A stretch of 64,000 bases of DNA from Omphalotus guepiniiformis. Taxonomy: Eukaryota > Basidiomycota > Agaricomycetes > Agaricales > Omphalotaceae. The notes beneath the pieces were generated by a model. The model was not told where the DNA came from. It searched no databases and worked only from the letters and a program-made list of their open reading frames with translations. Shown here piece after piece: positions 37,250 through 49,552 of the stretch. Where the stretch lies: assembly GCA_028554645.1 (NCBI GenBank), contig JAQOOI010000075.1, positions 62,001 to 126,000 of the forward strand, in the 5' to 3' direction. Within the stretch, counting starts at the first letter, position 1. Every line of letters starts with the position of its first letter. The translations under genes and the position numbers were made by a program.

Positions 37250-38839
37250 GTCTTGCTTGCAGCAGAAACACTAGACGGTGAAAGAACAAGAGGTGGAGAA
37301 GTGGATCACGAAAAATTCCAGCCTGAGAGTGAAGACAGAAATATATTGAGAATATGTACAGTTTAAGTAAGTGGCACTGGCGGGCAGCACTGAATTGGCA
37401 CTAGGCAGATCCCCAAAATGCAGGCGGGCAGACGGCTTTAAAGATCAAGACAGCGGATGAAGTAGGCAGTAGCAATCGTGAATGCGAAACTTTCAGCCAC
37501 CAAGAGATAGAAACCACCGAGATATGGAGGATAGGCAGGTGCGTGCAGAGACCAGAAGAACAACATCATAGCACGATGGGTGGAGTCTAAACTGGGCACA
37601 ATTGCAGAAGCTAAAGAGTCAGTTCTTGTGTAAGTGAATGAGAAAGAGTGCGCACCTTGATTGTTCCGCGTTTGCATAGCTAATCTGCAGTTTGGATATC
37701 GCTTCTGCACAATCCAGCAGCACAAGCCTTAGCTGCAGTTGACGAAGTTGCCAAGTTTCAAAAGATAAGAGGAAGAAGGGACTCGGATAATGCAATAGCT
37801 AGCCACCTCTCAACTGGTCATCTTTCCCCTCAATTCATGTAGCAGAGCGGCACTCGCCGAGATGCGGGACACTACAGAATTTCGGAGAGAGTTGCCCAAA
37901 TGGTGGTGGGTGCTAAAGCATTGTGCAATGCTACTTTGCTTCGCTGGCAAATGAAGTAAGCTCCAAACATCCATAAACATCAGACATTGCTGCGATTGCG
38001 CAACTATTTACATGCATCACATGGGCCCGGGTCATTGCTAGTAAGAATTGAGAAAAACATTGAAAACACAGGAAAATCATTGAAACTGAGAGACAACGGG
38101 CCAAACATCCAATTGGTAGTATCTAGGTACAGGTCAGGCATGTGGCGTAGTGTGGAAATTATATGCCGAAGCACAAAGGATTTCTATTCGGCCGATCGGG
38201 TGCGGATGTTAGGCATATTCAAATTCCTGCCTGGAACTGCTCGTGAACCGTACAGGTACAGCACAGTTCAGGCAAGGCAAATCAATGCGTAAATTGATTC
38301 AATATAGACCTTGATCAGATCAAGATGCCCAGTATGTTATCTTGCATGCCAGACCCGCGCGAACATTCGAAGGGAAGACAGTTTCGTTAGATGGAAGGAT
38401 TTGAAGCATGTGCATAGATGATGGCAGGAGCAATTCAAAGCTGTTCTGAGGGAGTTCAAACCAAAACCGGCGTTGCCTCCGGAATCGGCCCTCGGCCCGG
38501 CCACGAGGCATGGACATATTAAATTTACGTGTATTTACCTTTTTTCCGCTTCGAATTTCGTTATAATACATACCAAAAAACTGGACAGTCTTTTAGTGTG
38601 GGCAGGTCGCCGCGGGCTAGTAGATTCACTCGTTTATTTTCTTACCTTTGTTCTCTGTCGACGGTGCAAGTTCTTACATTCCTTTGAATATTCGCGAAAG
38701 GAAATAGGACGAAAGCGAGCGCGGTGGTTCATTTTTTGCGCCTTTAATCCCCCCCTAGGATCGGATCAGAATTGAAGCTGTACGGGCTTCGTCGTTTTTT
38801 CTCTTTTTGCTCTGACTGCATACGTTCATTTCCAATCCC
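37250..38839. other. mostly gene-poor spacer
   Basis: Contains the upstream region of the alpha-kinase, a possible small gene on the minus strand (listed separately), and the upstream region of the SH3-TBC gene. No other supported gene. Confidence 0.5.
37438..37677 (-). CDS. possible small membrane protein (64 aa)
   Basis: ATG at 37677 plus a 45-nt GT-AG intron (37611-37655) yields a continuous 64-residue product. It begins MQTRNNQASAIVPSLDST, continues with FFWSLHAPAYPPYLGGFYLL and ends in a hydrophobic stretch (AFTIATAYFI). I recognise no family. The clean frame across consensus splice sites is the only support, so this may be a small real gene, a gene fragment, or chance. Confidence 0.35.
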   Translation of the reverse strand: MQTRNNQGAHSFSFTYTRTDSLASAIVPSLDSTHRAMMLFFWSLHAPAYPPYLGGFYLLVAESFAFTIATAYFIRCLDL

Positions 38840-41800
38840 ATGGATGCGGCTGAGCTTTCGCGTTGGACGCGGTTTGCTGCGAAGGGGGGAATAGGGAAGT
38901 GTACCGCGGTGCAAGACTGTATAGCGGAAAGTAATGAGGACCTGATGTTTCTCAAGGTGTGTTTCGATGACTATCATTGTTCTAGCTGGCGTATCTGAAG
39001 TTTCAACGCGAAATAGGACGATGAAATTACGGTGTTGATGCAGATTGTAGATGCAGAAGGAGTGTTTCTGGGATACTGCGAAGGTGTTGTTGGCCGGTTT
39101 CAGTCCAAGGACGTTCGCTTTCACTCAAAACTCAAGAGACCGGTGATGACCAAACGAGTTTCGTCGATGCTTGCGGCAAAATCACCTACGCCGTCGTCGA
39201 CTCCTTCGATGCCTAGCACCCCTGTCACTCCTACTCCTGTTACTTCCAACTTTGCCCATACACATGCTCCATCAATAGCCCACTCGGTCCAATCGGTCGA
39301 GTCTTCGTATTCGACTCAGTCGGGGACGACGGCGTCCTCGGCACATATGGATTTCGGTCTCCCAAGGGTCTTGTCCCCACCCTCAATATATGACCAACTT
39401 CCCAATGTGTCTTCTTTCGCCCAGGTCGTCACTGTCGATAATGAGAATGTAGCACCGAGAGCAAAGCGGAAGTCATCTTATATCTCTACGCTCTCTCGCC
39501 GGTCGTCTGTCTCTGCCCCCTCCACCTACGCTGGTGATGAAACAGATAGAGAGGAGACAGAGAGAAATTCAGTTGTGTCTACGGCATCGAGGTTGTCCAG
39601 AGCATCAATAACGTCGGACGGGGAAGTCGGCATTGGCTTGTCTCTATTGGCTAGTCTTGGTGGGGAGAGCACAGACGACGATGATAGTGACAGCGATGCA
39701 GAAGGAAATACTACATTTGTTCAACCGGCGTTACCTCGACAGGTTTTAATACATTCTACACCCTCACCTTCTCCTTCATTGGGATCAACAGCCTCGTCTT
39801 CTTCAGCATCCTCGACACCACTTGCGGCTTTCCCTCGTCCTCCGTCAGGACATGTGTTGCTAGGAGTAACAGACGTGCCTACGTCCCGCGATCCTGAAAG
39901 CCCATTTGGTACATTTGGCCGAGCGGTAGAGGCTGCGGCGGAGAGTGCAGCAGGTGCTGGACGCGGTATGAGAGCTCTTGTCCAAGGCATTTTTGGTGGA
40001 TCATCGACAGCGACACTTTCGCCCGCACCACCGACTCAAGCAACGGCATCGACGTCACCGCCGACACTAACACCTGCACCTACGAGTACGTCAGCGGTGC
40101 ATAAATCCACGGAAAGCACGGCTACTACTTCTGAGTCTGATGAGAGTTCAGGATCGAGTGAAACTGAAGAAGGAGGAGGACCGTCTACGGCACATGGACA
40201 CGAGCAAACATCTTCCCAGGTAAATCTGGATGGGAATGTGCGCGGCGATGCTGAGACTGAGGCTGAGAAGGAGGTAGGTGCCCCAGAAGACATACACACA
40301 GACAGTGATACCGCTGCTTCTTCACCGCCTCCAGTGTCACCTACCTCGCTCAAATCCTTCAAATCGACCTTTAGGTTCCCAATGAGGACCGAAGGCGTTA
40401 ATGGTTATGAGGACTATCCCGGTGGATTGGGGTTGGGTACAAGTTCTGGTGCTCATTACTCTGATCGGCCGACTTCGTCGTCAAGTGTATATCAATCACC
40501 TCCTCCACATCAAGACGCGATGCATGAATCTACCTCATCGTTATCTATACCTGCTGTTCTTGGACCTGGAATACCTACTTCTCAAAACCACAATCCGACT
40601 GCGCTATCTACTTCATCTAGTGTTAGCACTACCCCTTCTTTATCCTTACCTTCCTCCAACTCTGGACCCTCTTTCCCAAGTAATACAACGTCTTCACCTT
40701 CGACGCCCTTTTCCAGTTCGTTCTCGATTAGCAGCGGTCCGCCCGGCGGGAGTGGGGACGGAGAATACTGGGAAGGCGCGTCGGATATATACGATAATTA
40801 TTTTTATCGGTATTCGGTTATGTCGAGGATGAGTGGGATGTCAGGAGGGAGTGCGGGGAGTGCTGATAGGAGGGAACTGGCGAAGGAGTGGGAGAGGGTG
40901 AATGGGTTTGGTTATGGAGAGGACAAGGACAAGGACAAAGGGGTGGAAGGGGAACAGGAGAGGGAAAAGGATACGGAGAAGGAGAGGGAGAGGGAGAAGG
41001 ATACGGAGAAGGAGAGGGAGAGGGAGAGGGAGGAAGATACGGAAGTCAAAGAGGAAGAGGCTGATGGGGGGTTGGGAAGTGCAAGCACGGTTGTGCCTAC
41101 GCCGACATCAACCCCACAACAACAACGCCCGCCACGTCGTTCAGACTCGCTGACGATGCAACGCGCAGCGCACCATGTACATTTAGATTCAATGTCGTCG
41201 ATGGCTTCAGTGCTTGAGGAAAGGATTGGACAAGGCACCGATGGAGAGGACCACGATGAGGATGAAGTTGATGAGTTATTCAATAAACTCGAGCAGCTCT
41301 CAGCGAAGCCCACGATGGGATTTTTGGCGGCCCATGCGAGGCTTCTAGAGAACGATCGGGATCGGGAAGGGGCTGCGAGTGGGGACGGAGATTCGGATAA
41401 TAGTGATTTGGTGAAAGAGGGTGAGGGCGACGAGAGGGCGACAGGGACGACGAGAGCATTGAATGTGGTCAAGAATTCGCCTGTCAGTCCGAGATTTAAG
41501 AAGAGTGACATCGTCGGGTATGGAAGTGGACAAGAACAAGATTCTCAAATGGGCAAGCATGATTCGCTAGGTTCGGGTGCGGGTCCGAGCAAAGGCGCTG
41601 GGTCTAGCACGGCACGGCGTCCCGCCCCTTTGAATTTCGGTTCTGGGAATGGCCATGTAGAGGCTGGTCGTAATCACAATAGCCTTAGCGCTAATGGACC
41701 TGGACCTTCGCCTTTGCTGCATACGCGCTGGGGTAGTCCTGTGAGTTCTGCAGGTGGAGGGAGTGTATATGATGATGGTAGTGGAGGGTATCCGACTCCA

Positions 41801-44800
41801 CACTTTAGTGCTGGTGGGAATGGGAATGGGGAATATGGGAGGGGTTTGGGGAGGTTTAGTAGGTGAGTGTTCTTTTCTTTGTTGTGTGGTTCGGTATCCT
41901 CAGTTATTGAATGTTGGCGGGCGGAAACGTTAGACCTGATCAGGATGCGAACAAAAGTGAGTTTGATAGTGACAATGAAGAGAGTGAGGTTGGGATCGAT
42001 GTGATAGATGAGGATGGAAGTGAGAATGGAGAAGGTAGGATTGGGATTGCAGCTGGGATCGCCGGTGCATTGAGGGAAGGAATGCAGGAGGAGAAAGAGA
42101 AAGGCCAAAATCGAAATGCAGGTGTCGACGGTGACGGTGAAGAAGATATGTCGCTTGACACTATGACTTTAGGCCATGGCGGGGGTATCGTCATCGAAGA
42201 CGACGAAGAGCTACCATCGCATGCTGTGGATCCGAACGAAAGTGAACTGGTAAATATGAGTTTGACTACCGTCGACTCTGAATCCGGTGTGAATAACTCG
42301 TTCACGGGAAGCAAGAGCTCGGACTATGACAGTGACGGTGACTCTGATATCTCACATTCACGGTCCAGCAAAGTTTCACGGAACTCAAGGATGGAATTGG
42401 CACCACTTGTCATCACAAATAATTCTACTGCTCCTACTAGTTCTGCTTTGCAAGTTCCTTCCCCAACCTCACCTACTTCTCATGCAACGTCTCCGTATTC
42501 CGTTGTTTCTCCGTACTCCCCAGGAGACTTACCCCTCGACCTCTTACCTCCTCCTTCACCTTCTACATTTCCTCCAGCACTCAGTTCTCAGCAGCTGTCG
42601 CCACCGATTCCGAAGCCTTCGTTGGCAGAGCTCAGGGGATACGAAGGTGATGCGACTCCTTCTGGCAATAACAATGGCGCTGTTTTGAGACCTGGTGCGA
42701 CCGGACAAGCAGACTATGGTCAACGCAGGTCGCTTTTCTTACCTCATCCCAATGCACCCAAGGCACCTGTTGAAGGTCCTGGCCCGATGTACATCAGGAG
42801 TGTGGCAATTGCTGATAATCAGAACAATGCTCCACAACAATCTTCACAACAGCAGCCTCAGCAGCAGGGACGCGGCCCAGATCCAAAGAAAGTTGCTGCG
42901 AATGTGATTCGCATGGCACTCGCTGCTCCACCGCCTCCTGCAATCCCACCACAGAATATGCTTCCTCCCCCATCGTCCATGCCAATCCGTGGCGTGGGTT
43001 CGAAGAGAAATCCGCCTCCACCCCCGCCTGCCCCGTTCCCGCGTGGACCGACAATTTATGCCAGGGTAGACGTGGATTTAGGGAGCGCAACGGGGCCTGT
43101 GCCGATTACGTTTAGTATAGAGCCTATGGGGCCTCCGCCATTGCCCATACCGCAGAATGTTAACTTACAGCAGCAAGATTCAGTGATGCAGAATCCGTGG
43201 TCTGTGACCCCGCCGGTGGTGGAAAGGACACAGTCTCCGAATGCTGCTGGAGGCATGGGCTCAGGAGGAGTACGAAGGAGCGTTACGGCTCCTGCACATT
43301 CGCAGAATTCTTCGACTGAGACGATGGTGCAGGGTGGAAATGCAGGGGATGGGAAGCCTACGTCGACGCCGAATGGGTCTGGAGGTGGGAGTGGTGTTAT
43401 CCCGAGGGCAAACTTTTTCCCTCAAGCTGGTACTGCGAGACCGAGGTCAAGAAGCTTTTCGGGTTTCAATTCTTCGTCACCGCCTGTGTCGATTCCTGGC
43501 ATGCCGGGGGATAAAAATCAGTAAGTTATTTCGATCTTTTACGTGCGTTCCGAGCCAATGGCTAATTCATGGTGAAGACCAGCATTGCGTACTCGTGGCT
43601 CTTTAACTTCCCTTTCTTCCTCCCCTCTTCGTCCGGACACCTCTCCCGTCAAAAGCCCCCCCAAACCCGGTCCTTCGCCTCTCCGCCCCTCCTCATTAGA
43701 TAAAATGCCTTCGTTATCCAAACTCCGTGGTCCTTCACCTCTGTCACTTCCACAAAACAATATCAAACTCCCATCGTCTGGCCTGGTAGGTGGAGGTATC
43801 AAGCCACCCAAAAGCCCGCTCGCTGTGTCTTCCTCAGGCCCTCCTTCGCCTATTGGTAACGGTCGGCCGAGCCAGTTGCGTAAAGTCACTTCAGCAACCT
43901 CTCTTCGCGGATCGACCAGTTCACTTGCTGGACGAAGCTCGATATCGAGGACTATTGGGGACGTTGGGTCAAGTGACGTACCACCGTTGTCCCCTGTGCT
44001 AGCGAGCAAGCCATCGATGGATGGAAGTCATACTCATTCAAGGCGGTCTACCAGTGAGCACGTAGAGTCAGATAGGGCTTCAACTGTAAGCTCCAGGTCG
44101 CAAGCTGCAGCCTCACCGCCTCCGCCTCCCGTGGGTCGCCAATCATCCATTAACCTGAGGTCTAAGCTTTCCTTACCCAACATGCGCCGGAGTAACCCGA
44201 GTCGCCAGGGAAGCGCGAGTTCTAGCTTGATACCTACTGAAAACGAGACTATGCAGGTGGAAGACATGGATTTCGAGCTGATCAAGCCCAATTTCGCACA
44301 ATTTGGTGCAAACGGTCGATCAAGCGAGGATTCGGGCATCTTTCCTCCACCTTCAAGCAGAGGCAGTCAGCTGCCTGATTCTAGGCCTGATATCTCGAGC
44401 TTGCATCTTAGAGCTGAGAGTCCTGCGATATCTATCTCTTCGGGTACTTCGGGCACTTCACGAGGTGCAACCACGGGTGGCTTCGCGTCTGATCTGTCTA
44501 CTTCCGCAGCATACCGATCCAAAGTTTCGAGCAAGTCTTCGGATGCGGAAGCTAATATGGATGCTCATCGACAACGCGAACAGAAGTGGATGGCGCTCAT
44601 GTCAACCGTGCCGGCTTCTCAGGCAAAAAAGAACAAGAAGGTACGCAAGTTAGTTGGAGAGGGCATTCCTTCGTCTGTAAGGTACCTTGCCTGGTCGCAT
44701 CTCACGGACAGCAAGTCAAAGAACGTAGCGGGCGTGTACGCGCAGCTGGTCAAACGTGCAAGAGTGGCTGCCTTTGCTGAAGTCGAAAGGGATGTGAACA

Positions 44801-45665
44801 GGTGTTTTGGAGAAAATCCACAGTCACAGGCTACCCTGGGACCGTTATCGAATCTGTTGCAAGCATATTTGACAATGGTGCCAGATGTGCAGTATTCGAC
44901 GGGTGAGTTTTTTGTAGCTAGCGATGATTGTACGATCACAGTTGACGGGAATTTTGAAACCCAAAGGGCTCACTCTCATCGCCGGACATCTCCTGCTTTC
45001 TGCACCTGAAGACGATGCGTTCTGGATATTTGTATCAATGATGGACTCTGTTCTGCGTCCATATTTTTCGCCAAATTCAACTCAAATGGAAGTCGATGCC
45101 GCGCTGTTCAGCCGAGCCCTCGAAGCCAATGATGCTCAAGTCTCGAAGAAAGTTCTAGTTGATATGAGTATCAATCCCGCACATATATGTTTTCCATGGT
45201 AAACTTCCTCGTTTTTGATTGACTGTTGTGTTGGCTGAATCGTTTCTTCAGGTTCACTTCATTATTCGTTAGCAGCCTGCCGGCAGATTATATCAATAGA
45301 GCGTGGGACTTGTACCTCTACGAGGGTATGTGTTTTGTCTTATCCCTTCATCGTTGGCTAACTCCTCTCCGCGATGTACAGGCGTCCCTTTCCTTATCCG
45401 CATCGGTTTGGCTATTGTCTACTGTTGCCGTCGGGCTATCCTCGAAGCGACTTCCGAAGAAGCTGTTCTGCAATACCTGAAGCATCCTTCAGCAAACTGG
45501 CTTCCACCTTCTCCTGAAGCATTCATCACCCTCTCGTTCTCGTTCAAGGTCAAGGACGATGATGTACGCAAGCAACGTGTCAAGATGGAAGCTCAGGTAA
45601 AACGTCAAGCTCAAGCACCTCGATTGGCGTCCAGTGCTAGCGCTATTTCTCTCCCTCGTAGTTGA
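38840..45665 (+). CDS. SH3- and TBC-domain RabGAP-like protein
   Basis: Seven exons (introns 38957-39016, 41863-41933, 43521-43577, 44903-44966, 45199-45251, 45326-45381) give 2,154 residues. Residues 1-65 form an SH3 domain (CTAVQDCIAESNEDLMFLKDDEI, then GYCEGVVGRF). The last ~290 residues form a TBC domain: GEGIPSSVRYLAW, EVERDVNRCF (arginine-finger region), then GHLLLSAPEDDAFWIF and LFVSSLPADYINRAWDLYLYEG. Where the YxQG glutamine finger is expected the sequence reads QYSTG, with no Gln. About 1,800 residues between the domains are low-complexity Ser/Thr/Pro/Glu-rich, with an (E/K/R/D) repeat near 40,920-41,050. It probably acts at membranes or cortical sites on a Rab GTPase; GAP activity is uncertain. 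Confidence 0.88.
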
Positions 45666-46252
45666 AGTCGCCGAGCATAGTCATGTATCCTCTTGCCGTG
45701 AAAAGTATGCAGATCCATGCGTATTTAACGTAATATCTCATTCTCGACTGTTGGCTTTTTGTTCTTGTTTTCCTTACTATGTCATGCCATTACATATGTC
45801 TTTTCTTCATTCGCATTCAAGTTAAATTTGTTTATGGAATCATCGTCGAATCTCTTCATACTTATAGATACTTATTTCGTTCTTGTCGCTTTCGTCGCAT
45901 TTTCTCCAAGCAATTATATATCGTATCGTACCGCACAAATAAATACAAGTTATCCTGGCATCTGATTGATGTGCTGAAAGTGATGTAGCTGACCAACGAA
46001 GTTCCAGACCATACGGGCAATTAGAGGGAGCCTATACCACCACGATCTGGCACCGCAAACCGGTGATTGGAATTTTATACTTCGCTCAGCACCTTGCACC
46101 GATACAGCCCTATCTTCACCAGAATAGTCAAATATTCATTGGCTCGCGGTGCCAGATTCTGGCCATTCTTCTTTCCCGAGATCAGACCTCCGAGACTAGT
46201 ATCTACTCGTGGTGGTAAAGGTTGTCGTGTTCAGAGGCGCGAATTTCAGCAA
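45666..46252. other. convergent 3' spacer
   Basis: Lies between the ends of the SH3-TBC gene (plus) and the APH-like gene (minus). It is T-rich at first, as for a terminator and 3' UTR. No gene seen. Confidence 0.5.
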
Positions 46253-47615
46253 CTACGCGTTACTGAACAGCACGCTTTCCACCCAATTTGCCATACTAGC
46301 ACATCCCGGATCTTTATCACAGTCACCCTCAATCAACCACCGCAGAGCATCGCGAAGGTTCGCACCATGGACGAGACATCGCCAATACTCTTCATCGAGT
46401 GCTTTAACAGTCTGTGAGAAGTGTCAACAAGTCAAACAAAGGGTGCTGTTATTAAAGTTAAAAGACAACCTACATCTTCATACAAAGCCTTCAACCTTTC
46501 ACTTTCCTCCGGGCTCTCGTAGAGATACGAAAGCCAGCGACTTTTCGGATTCTTATATCGAAGGTCTTCATGAGGGCTGGGAACGATCCATGTAGGATAG
46601 CTTACTGCTAAACAGGCGGGTAAAATGCTGTGATACTCCCAGTCAACTATTCCTGTCACACATCCGGATACGGGATCGAGAAGAATGTTGTTTGGACGGA
46701 CATCGTCGTGACACAATGCAAATCGCATCATATCGGTATCTTTAGATAGGGTTTCAATCACAGGACGAATGCCCTCTGAAAGACGGGTTAAACGACTACA
46801 GACAAGCGCGTGAACCTCTGAATCATCTTGTTGAGAGGAGCGAATTCGGCGAGATTCAATGATATGGTCAAAGAAAGTAAACAGGTTGTCACTCTCGTCC
46901 ACGTCGAAAGAGTGCGTAGCGGTGAGACTAACATAAGAGCCGATTTCTAGCGTGGAGTTTGACCACGCAGATGCTGAACCGAATCTTTGGGGAACAGAAA
47001 GCTTGAAGATTGGGTAAAAGGCTGATGCGTATGAGGTTACGGACATATCCTATAGAAATGAAGTGGGTGAGTGAGCGTGTTTCTCAAGGTAGAACTACAC
47101 ATATCCTTGGCTGCAACATCTAGGTGCGGGTAAGCATGCGCCGCATCGAGACCTGGGAGCAGAGTCGATATGACCGTCCCGTCCTCCTCATTCAAGAAGA
47201 GGATCGACGGAATGGGGGCTTCGACGACGGTGTTAAGCCACATAAGAACAGAAGTCTCCGCGTCGAACTTTCGTCGATTCCATGACGCCACACTCGGGTC
47301 TTCATGGTGAAAAGTTGGGTTACGCATGATGGCAGAAGTTCCATTAGCCAATGTCAACTGTAAAGTCTAAGTACCTCATGAGTATCATTCATAATATAAT
47401 GAGAGTTACTTTTCACTCACACCATTGTCTGAGATTGCACGCAATCTCGTTGCTACAATCTCGCTTCCCAAGGCAGATCGTGCAGCGTCTAAAAGCGCAC
47501 GTCGCTTTGAATCAATATTGTCACCCGAGACGGATGACCAGTCCTCATATGACAGTGGTTCCAAATCTGTGTAGACCAATTGACCATCTAGATAAAGCGG
47601 ATACAGTTCAACCAT
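46253..47615 (-). CDS. APH-like phosphotransferase
   Basis: Four exons (introns 47358-47420, 47050-47117, 46412-46473) give 389 residues. The kinase-like core shows the APH Brenner motif CHDDVRPNNILLD and the metal-binding GIVDWEYH, with a small N-lobe (AIMRNPTFH...) upstream. Fungal proteins of this type are mostly of unknown substrate; the family includes choline and aminoglycoside kinases. The second intron is read with the weak donor GTTGCA, because the stronger GTGTAG a few bases later breaks the frame. No signal peptide. Confidence 0.78.
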
Positions 47616-48132
47616 CCTGTATCTTCTTGAATATACTGCGCCACACAGACTTCAAGAGAGAGATTGAGCTGCAAAAGGCTTCTAAAAGTATGTTGGAAAA
47701 GCAACAGTCCAAAGGCTAATACAAAGAGTACACACTCGAGAAGTGAGCGGGTCTCGGGTGCACTTTTGAGGATTTGCGAAAAGATGGACTTGGTCGTATG
47801 TACAAGGATAAAAGTCAACTTACTTGCCGGATCGGCAAACCTGGAATTTTCAAAGCGCATCAGTATTACGTGATCTCAATTTCCTGCCTCGAATGCTGCC
47901 CTCGAATGCCCTCATCTATGTTGCTCGACTTGAGGAAGGAGAGATGAAAGGGAGAGTAGGGAAGCAATCACGCAAGAGTGTACTGGGGACAAAAAATCGT
48001 GTTTGGTCGCCAGAGCTCTCTCGCGAGGCACCCTTGAGGGGGACGCCAAGCTCAAGTCGGCACAGGCACTACTAGGACGTACAGTACATGAGACGAGAAC
48101 AAGAAGGAAATCCAAAAAAGTGGGAGAGAAAA
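47616..48132. other. spacer before the decayed element
   Basis: Upstream region of the APH-like gene and flank of the gag-like element. Open frames here have no family resemblance. Confidence 0.5.
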
Positions 48133-48135
48133 AAG

Positions 48136-48155
48136 AGAGCTCGCTATCGAGCTCT
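48136..48155. repeat. hairpin palindrome, copy 1
   Basis: AGAGCTCG, loop CTAT, CGAGCTCT: perfect 8-bp arms with a 4-nt loop. The stop codon of the gag-like frame lies within it. Confidence 0.9.
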
Positions 48156-49301
48156 AAAACGGAAAAGGACACTAGCCTTCGAACATGACTTATCGTCATC
48201 GCGATGATCAAAGGAACCACACCCACGGCACTTGTGAGCACGGCCGTCAGGGCAGGGCAAGGTAGTGCAGGTGCCTTTATTGAATTTCCAGCAGGGCTGT
48301 TGATCGACGGGGATAGTGGGCTTAGTAACACCAGATCGGCGGTCCGACCTTGAGGAAGAAGCTGCCGCTTTGTGGGGAAGGCGATGATGCATTAACGTGG
48401 TGAGAAGCTCGTGGTCGGAAGGGCCCCATCGGTCGTAATACCCAGCCAACATATCCCGACGCCGGAGGTTGTGATACGAAAAATGGTAATCCACCACAAA
48501 AGGCCACTGGTACATGCGACTGAGTTCATCTAGATGATCCAAGTATTGCATAGCACCAAAGCCGATAGCGCAGCCAGCATCTGCCTGCCCAGAGATCTGT
48601 GCGTACGAGACCAGAATCCGAAAATAAGTGCGGAGAGGAGAGAAGAGGTCGACTGGAGTAGGGTAATCCTTGTGATTTCCAGTACGTGAGGCCAGAGCAT
48701 CGTCGGCGACAAGGCGAACGCGTTTATCCAGTTTACGAAGGTCCCCTGGCCGGAATTCGTGTCGTGTGATATCCAGCAAAAGAGAAGCTTCCAGGTTGGG
48801 GAAGACATCAAAAAGGGACTTACTGGGGGTGGAGGGGTTTGCGAGCTGTGGCTGAGTCTGCATGGATCGGGAAACATTTGAAGCTGCCTGCGCCTGGAAA
48901 AGGATTTGCAGTACGCCTGCCAGCTGTTTCAAGGGAATAGAGGCTGGTGATGCCGACGCGTTTGCGTCAGAGGAGGCACCTGCATTGCCACTTATACCAT
49001 CGCTAAGCATAGCTGAAACTGGGGGAGTAGGAGCAATGGGAGCCTGAGTGTCGGGGGAAAGAATGAGCGAGTTGCGGAAAGATTCTGCCTATAAGGCGGC
49101 ACGAGCAGCTGCCCTAGGGTTCTGAGATTCGTCGAGGAGCAGCGGAGGGCCGGGATGTGATACTGAAGTGTGCAAGCGAGGCACGGAGGGACTTTTGTAC
49201 AGAATTAGAAACAACCACTTCACTGACGGATTTGCGGTTAAAGCGAAGGAAGACACGACCGTCGCGAGCAAGTGAAGCAGTATATCCGCTGGGAGACGCA
49301 A
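48144..49301 (-). pseudogene. gag-like polyprotein fragment with zinc finger
   Basis: One frame runs 1,158 nt but has an in-frame TAG at 49089-49091 that splits it into 70 and 288 residues. The downstream part holds a capsid-like region (PFVVDYHFSYHNLRRRDMLA) and ends in a Cys-rich knuckle: CWKFNKGTCTTLPC, then HKCRGCGSFDHRDDDKSC. This layout is seen in gag-like proteins of fungal retroelements. In 49,110-49,310 another frame also reads plausibly (GYTASLARDGRVFLRFNRK), so a frameshift as well as the stop may be present. It is a relic, not a working gene. Confidence 0.7.
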
Positions 49302-49325
49302 TGGTGTCCTAGAAAATGAAATAAG

Positions 49326-49345
49326 AGAGCTCGCTATCGAGCTCT
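49326..49345. repeat. hairpin palindrome, copy 2
   Basis: Same 20-bp hairpin as at 48136-48155, in the same orientation and 1,190 bp away. Confidence 0.9.
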
Positions 49346-49552
49346 ATGTGAGATGAAACAGAAGAGGACACGAAGAAAACCTAAGACCATCACGCCGCCT
49401 CTATATACCAACATCGTCAAAGCGCTACCGGTCAACGAGAAGTCCAAGCATCGAATGGAACAGCCAGAGCACGTCGTAGACGACCGCCAGCGAAAGTCAA
49501 AGTGAAGAAGACGAGCCACGTGACCTGGTGGCTCGCGAATGGCGATTGAGCA

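Larger units (their letters stand above)
48133..49346 (-). mobile_element. decayed gag-bearing retroelement-like unit
   Basis: A 24-bp direct repeat that contains a perfect 8-bp-arm hairpin (AGAGCTCG CTAT CGAGCTCT) lies at 48133-48156 and again at 49323-49346. The gag-like frame sits between the two copies and terminates inside the first. No reverse transcriptase, integrase or long terminal repeats were found, so only a gag-bearing piece is present. Whether the repeats are true element ends or parts of a tandem duplication cannot be decided by eye. Confidence 0.5.

Noticed and set aside
40902..41511. Long frames inside the SH3-TBC gene on both strands
   Set aside because: Products of the Glu/Lys/Arg repeat of the real exon.
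46067..46595. Plus-strand frames over the APH-like gene
   Set aside because: Shadows of the minus-strand exons, which carry the kinase motifs.
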